Origin: Mixta intestinalis
GTDB taxonomy: Bacteria; Pseudomonadota; Gammaproteobacteria; Enterobacterales; Enterobacteriaceae
Assembly: GCF_009914055.1 (NCBI RefSeq)
Contig: NZ_CP028271.1
Coordinates: 3,224,001 to 3,288,000 of the forward strand
DNA length: 64,000 nucleotides
Direction: 5' to 3'
Below are positions 61,989 through 64,000 of the stretch, piece after piece (positions within the stretch are counted from its first letter, which is position 1; each line of letters begins with the position of its first letter). The notes below the pieces were generated by a model, which worked only from the letters and a program-made list of their open reading frames with translations, was not told the DNA's origin and did no database searches. Position numbers and translations under genes: made by a program.

Positions 61989-62882
61989 CTATTTTTTGGG
62001 TTTATTCAGCTCGCCATCTGGCGGCTGCGATCCCAGCTCGGTGCCGGTTGTCGGATTAACGTCCGGGTTCGAACGGGTACGCAGTACCATGCTTTCCAGA
62101 TCGGCTTTTTCGCCTTCGGAAAGCATCACAGAAGCCAGCCCGTCGCCACCGTCAACCGCTGGCTGCGGATTTGCTACGTAGTCGAAATTCTCGTCGGAAT
62201 TCCAGCTACCGCGCACTTCCCCACCTTCAGACATATTGAAGTAGGTGTTCGCATACTGCTCAATCGGCGGCAGTTTGCCCGGCGGGAAATTATTGCGAAT
62301 CGCGTAGAGCGCTTTTTCAAAGGAGATCTGATGCGCAACTTCACGCGTCATCAGGAAGCCCAGCGCGTCTTTCACGCCCGGATCGTCCGTCAGGTTGATC
62401 AGGCGCTCATAAATAATCTTTGCCCGCGCTTCAGCAGCAATATTCGAGCGCAGATCGGCAGTGACTTCACCAATGGTATCGATATAGGCGGCGGTCCACG
62501 GAACACCGGCAGAGTTAGTCAGCGGCGGCCCGCCACCGTACAGCAGCGCGGTGGTATGGCTGTCGTTACCGTTGCCGGTTAAGGAACGATAAAGCTCCCC
62601 TTCCTGTTCGGTCCCTTCCGCCAGGGCACCTTTCGCCCCTTTGTTCAGCATCCCTACCAGCGAACCGATAATTTCAAGGTGGCTCAGTTCTTCCGTTGCG
62701 ATATCCAGCAGCATATCCTTGCGGCCAGCATCGTCATCACCGAGACCCTGGGTGAAATAACGGCAGGCCGCAGCCAGCTCACCCTGTGGCCCACCAAACT
62801 GCTCAAGCAGCAGGTTTGCCAGGCCAGGGTTAGGCTCAGCCACGCGTACCGTGTACTGCAATTGTTTGACGTGTCTAAACAT
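61989..62882 (-). CDS. katN: manganese-dependent catalase
   Basis: A 297-aa dinuclear manganese catalase. MFRHVKQLQYTVRVAEPNPG is the family N-terminus; metal ligands are in LLLEQFGGPQGE (Glu35), TEELSHLEII (Glu66, His69), IAAEARAKIIYE and MTREVAHQISFEKAL (Glu and His). The tail is acidic and proline-rich (TTGTELGSQPPDGELNKPKK). It breaks down hydrogen peroxide without haem. It is the third gene of a minus-strand group yciG-yciF-katN like the RpoS-dependent katN locus of Salmonella. Symbol chosen by that similarity. Confidence 0.9.
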   Translation of the reverse strand: MFRHVKQLQYTVRVAEPNPGLANLLLEQFGGPQGELAAACRYFTQGLGDDDAGRKDMLLDIATEELSHLEIIGSLVGMLNKGAKGALAEGTEQEGELYRSLTGNGNDSHTTALLYGGGPPLTNSAGVPWTAAYIDTIGEVTADLRSNIAAEARAKIIYERLINLTDDPGVKDALGFLMTREVAHQISFEKALYAIRNNFPPGKLPPIEQYANTYFNMSEGGEVRGSWNSDENFDYVANPQPAVDGGDGLASVMLSEGEKADLESMVLRTRSNPDVNPTTGTELGSQPPDGELNKPKK

Positions 62883-62955
62883 TGCTCACTCCTCTATTGG
62901 CGTTGCCAACCGCGGCAACCCCGATAATGGTGAAATGCCATTTCTGGCTTTGGTT

Positions 62956-63462
62956 TTATTTTTTCGCTTCGGTGTCCGGCTGTGCCGAGCGCACCATAAA
63001 CTGTTCGGTAACGTCTGGCAGATGCGTCAGCGCCCAATCCGCCATCGCTTTTTCCTGCTCGCGGATTTGTTCAAATACGCGTGCGCCTTCGCTGTCCCCT
63101 GCCAGTTCAGCAGCGGCAATCAGTGAGGTGTAGCAGGCGATTTCAAACTGTTCAAAGACATAGCCGCTAATTGCGCCTTTAACCACTTCATCAGAGGCAA
63201 ACATGCCGCCAACGGCCTGGCCCATAGCGGCGACTTTGCCCATTATGTCTTTCATGGTGGAATGAGAAGTATCCTGACGATCGATAACCTGTTGCAGCAT
63301 CTGCTGTTGCTGACGGGTCTCTTCAATATGTTGCTGAAGACGGGCTTTCAGATCAGGATAATGTTCCAGGCGGGCGGACATTTTTTCCAGCATTTCTTCT
63401 GCTTGTTTTTCCATTGCATGCGCATCACGCAACCAGCTAAGATAGTTTTCCTGATAAGTCAT
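62956..63462 (-). CDS. yciF: YciF/YciE-family ferritin-like stress protein
   Basis: A 168-aa four-helix bundle protein of the DUF892 family. The opening YLSWLRDAHAMEKQAEEML and the middle IEETRQQQQMLQQVIDRQDT are the family helices, with Glu and His residues of the putative di-iron site (ETRQQQ; YVFEQFEIACYTSLIAAAEL). It lies between katN and yciG. E. coli has two paralogues (yciE, yciF); only one is present here. The choice of yciF rather than yciE rests on order only. Confidence 0.82.
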   Translation of the reverse strand: MTYQENYLSWLRDAHAMEKQAEEMLEKMSARLEHYPDLKARLQQHIEETRQQQQMLQQVIDRQDTSHSTMKDIMGKVAAMGQAVGGMFASDEVVKGAISGYVFEQFEIACYTSLIAAAELAGDSEGARVFEQIREQEKAMADWALTHLPDVTEQFMVRSAQPDTEAKK

Positions 63463-63780
63463 ATATTCACCTCGTGATAAGTGAGTCAGAAAATAAATCT
63501 GCCGTCATCAGTTAGCTCGACGTCAGAATCATCTCTTTTCCATTATTCATCGATAATTAGCCGATAAAGTTATATTTAACACCTAAAAAGCGTAGGCAGC
63601 AGATCCGTAAATAACAACCCTAACGGTAAAAATTTTGACCGGAGGCGATACCAGAGAAGAGCTTTAGGAATAAGCTTAAATTCGAAGGTAAGTCAAAACA
63701 AGAAAGGGGAAAATAATAAACCCCCGACGCAGATAAACCGCGCCAGGAGTAAATAATGGATAAATTAATAAGCTAAGAAA
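63463..63780. other. 318-bp gap between yciG and yciF
   Basis: No gene is supported. The AGGTGA ribosome site of yciF is at about 63470. The length is larger than in a tight operon, so yciF-katN may have its own promoter, probably stress-dependent. Confidence 0.4.
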
Positions 63781-63963
63781 TTAGCTGCCCTGCGGACGTC
63801 CCCCGCCGTGGCTGTTCTGCCCGCCTTTTTTACCGGCTTCGGATGCTTTTTCACGATCGTTTTTAAAGTTACCGCCGCTGTGCTGTCCGCCTTTTTTACC
63901 GGCTTCAGAAGCTTTCTCACGATCTTCAGCGAAATTACCAGGATTGCCACGATGTTCAGCCAT
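63781..63963 (-). CDS. yciG: YciG-like KGG-repeat general stress protein
   Basis: A 60-aa very hydrophilic protein with two repeats sharing DREKASEAGKKGGQ (residues about 14-28 and 35-49), the KGG (con-10/YciG) motif of stress proteins. AGGAGG lies just before the ATG. It opens the yciG-yciF-katN stress group and is expected to be induced in stationary phase. A longer overlapping frame (63765-63986) is a shadow. Confidence 0.9.
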   Translation of the reverse strand: MAEHRGNPGNFAEDREKASEAGKKGGQHSGGNFKNDREKASEAGKKGGQNSHGGGRPQGS

Positions 63964-64000
63964 TGTATTCCTCCTCGATATTCCATAAATAATATTCTTA

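Overview
The window is chromosomal DNA of an enterobacterium (order Enterobacterales). The evidence is a tRNA-Phe 3' end that matches the E. coli gene as I remember it, an N-acetylgalactosamine (aga/kba) cluster with proteins very close to those of E. coli, a fsaB/talC-gldA pair, a PQQ glucose dehydrogenase and a yciG/yciF/manganese-catalase stress cluster. Genus cannot be fixed from the sequence; an Erwiniaceae- or Enterobacteriaceae-like host fits. The metabolic genes are GC-rich, while several accessory blocks (about 480-6260, the end of the first tccC, 41450-42550) are clearly AT-rich and look acquired.

Region 1 (1-5076) is the right end of a genomic island. It holds the end of a WYL-domain regulator, an unknown small gene, a divergent XRE regulator plus ImmA/IrrE metallopeptidase pair, and a compact operon encoding a three-repeat ubiquitin-like protein, an E1-like ThiF enzyme and a DUF6527 protein. 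This is a bacterial ubiquitin-like conjugation cassette, most likely for phage defence, with a CapH/CapP-like regulatory pair. The island ends in a 49-bp 3' fragment of tRNA-Phe (att site), followed by a broken integrase start, the sign of a second island integrated in tandem.

Region 2 (6263-31950) is an insecticidal Tc-toxin locus: tcaA and tcaB (a split TcA), tcaC (TcB) and tccC (TcC), then a second tccC preceded by a frameshifted remnant of the tcaA start. The two tccC genes share RHS cores with long identical stretches but have unrelated C-terminal toxin domains. Between them sits a sigma-54-controlled catabolic operon (2-hydroxyacid dehydrogenase, RraA-like aldolase, DASS anion transporter, amidohydrolase, PrpR-like activator) with a good -24/-12 promoter and repeated candidate activator sites. 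IS3-family and IS256-family remnants lie beside the tccC genes.

Region 3 (31974-44105) holds a classical autotransporter, a DeoR regulator divergent from gldA and fsaB (sharing an AACTTTCGAA operator), a 51-codon small ORF, a protein joining a secreted tyrosine-phosphatase domain to an autotransporter barrel, and a LexA/CI-like regulator next to a YhhQ/VUT-like transporter.

Region 4 (44282-55564) is amino-sugar catabolism. AgaR controls kbaZ-agaVWEF-agaA and agaS-kbaY, a complete GalNAc route from uptake to tagatose-bisphosphate cleavage. A NagE-like PTS IICB and a MalI-like LacI regulator with two abutting palindromic operators follow.

Region 5 (55875-63963) has a leaderless subtilisin-like protease, a Rob/MarA-type AraC regulator, the PQQ glucose dehydrogenase gcd, and the stress genes manganese catalase, yciF and yciG.
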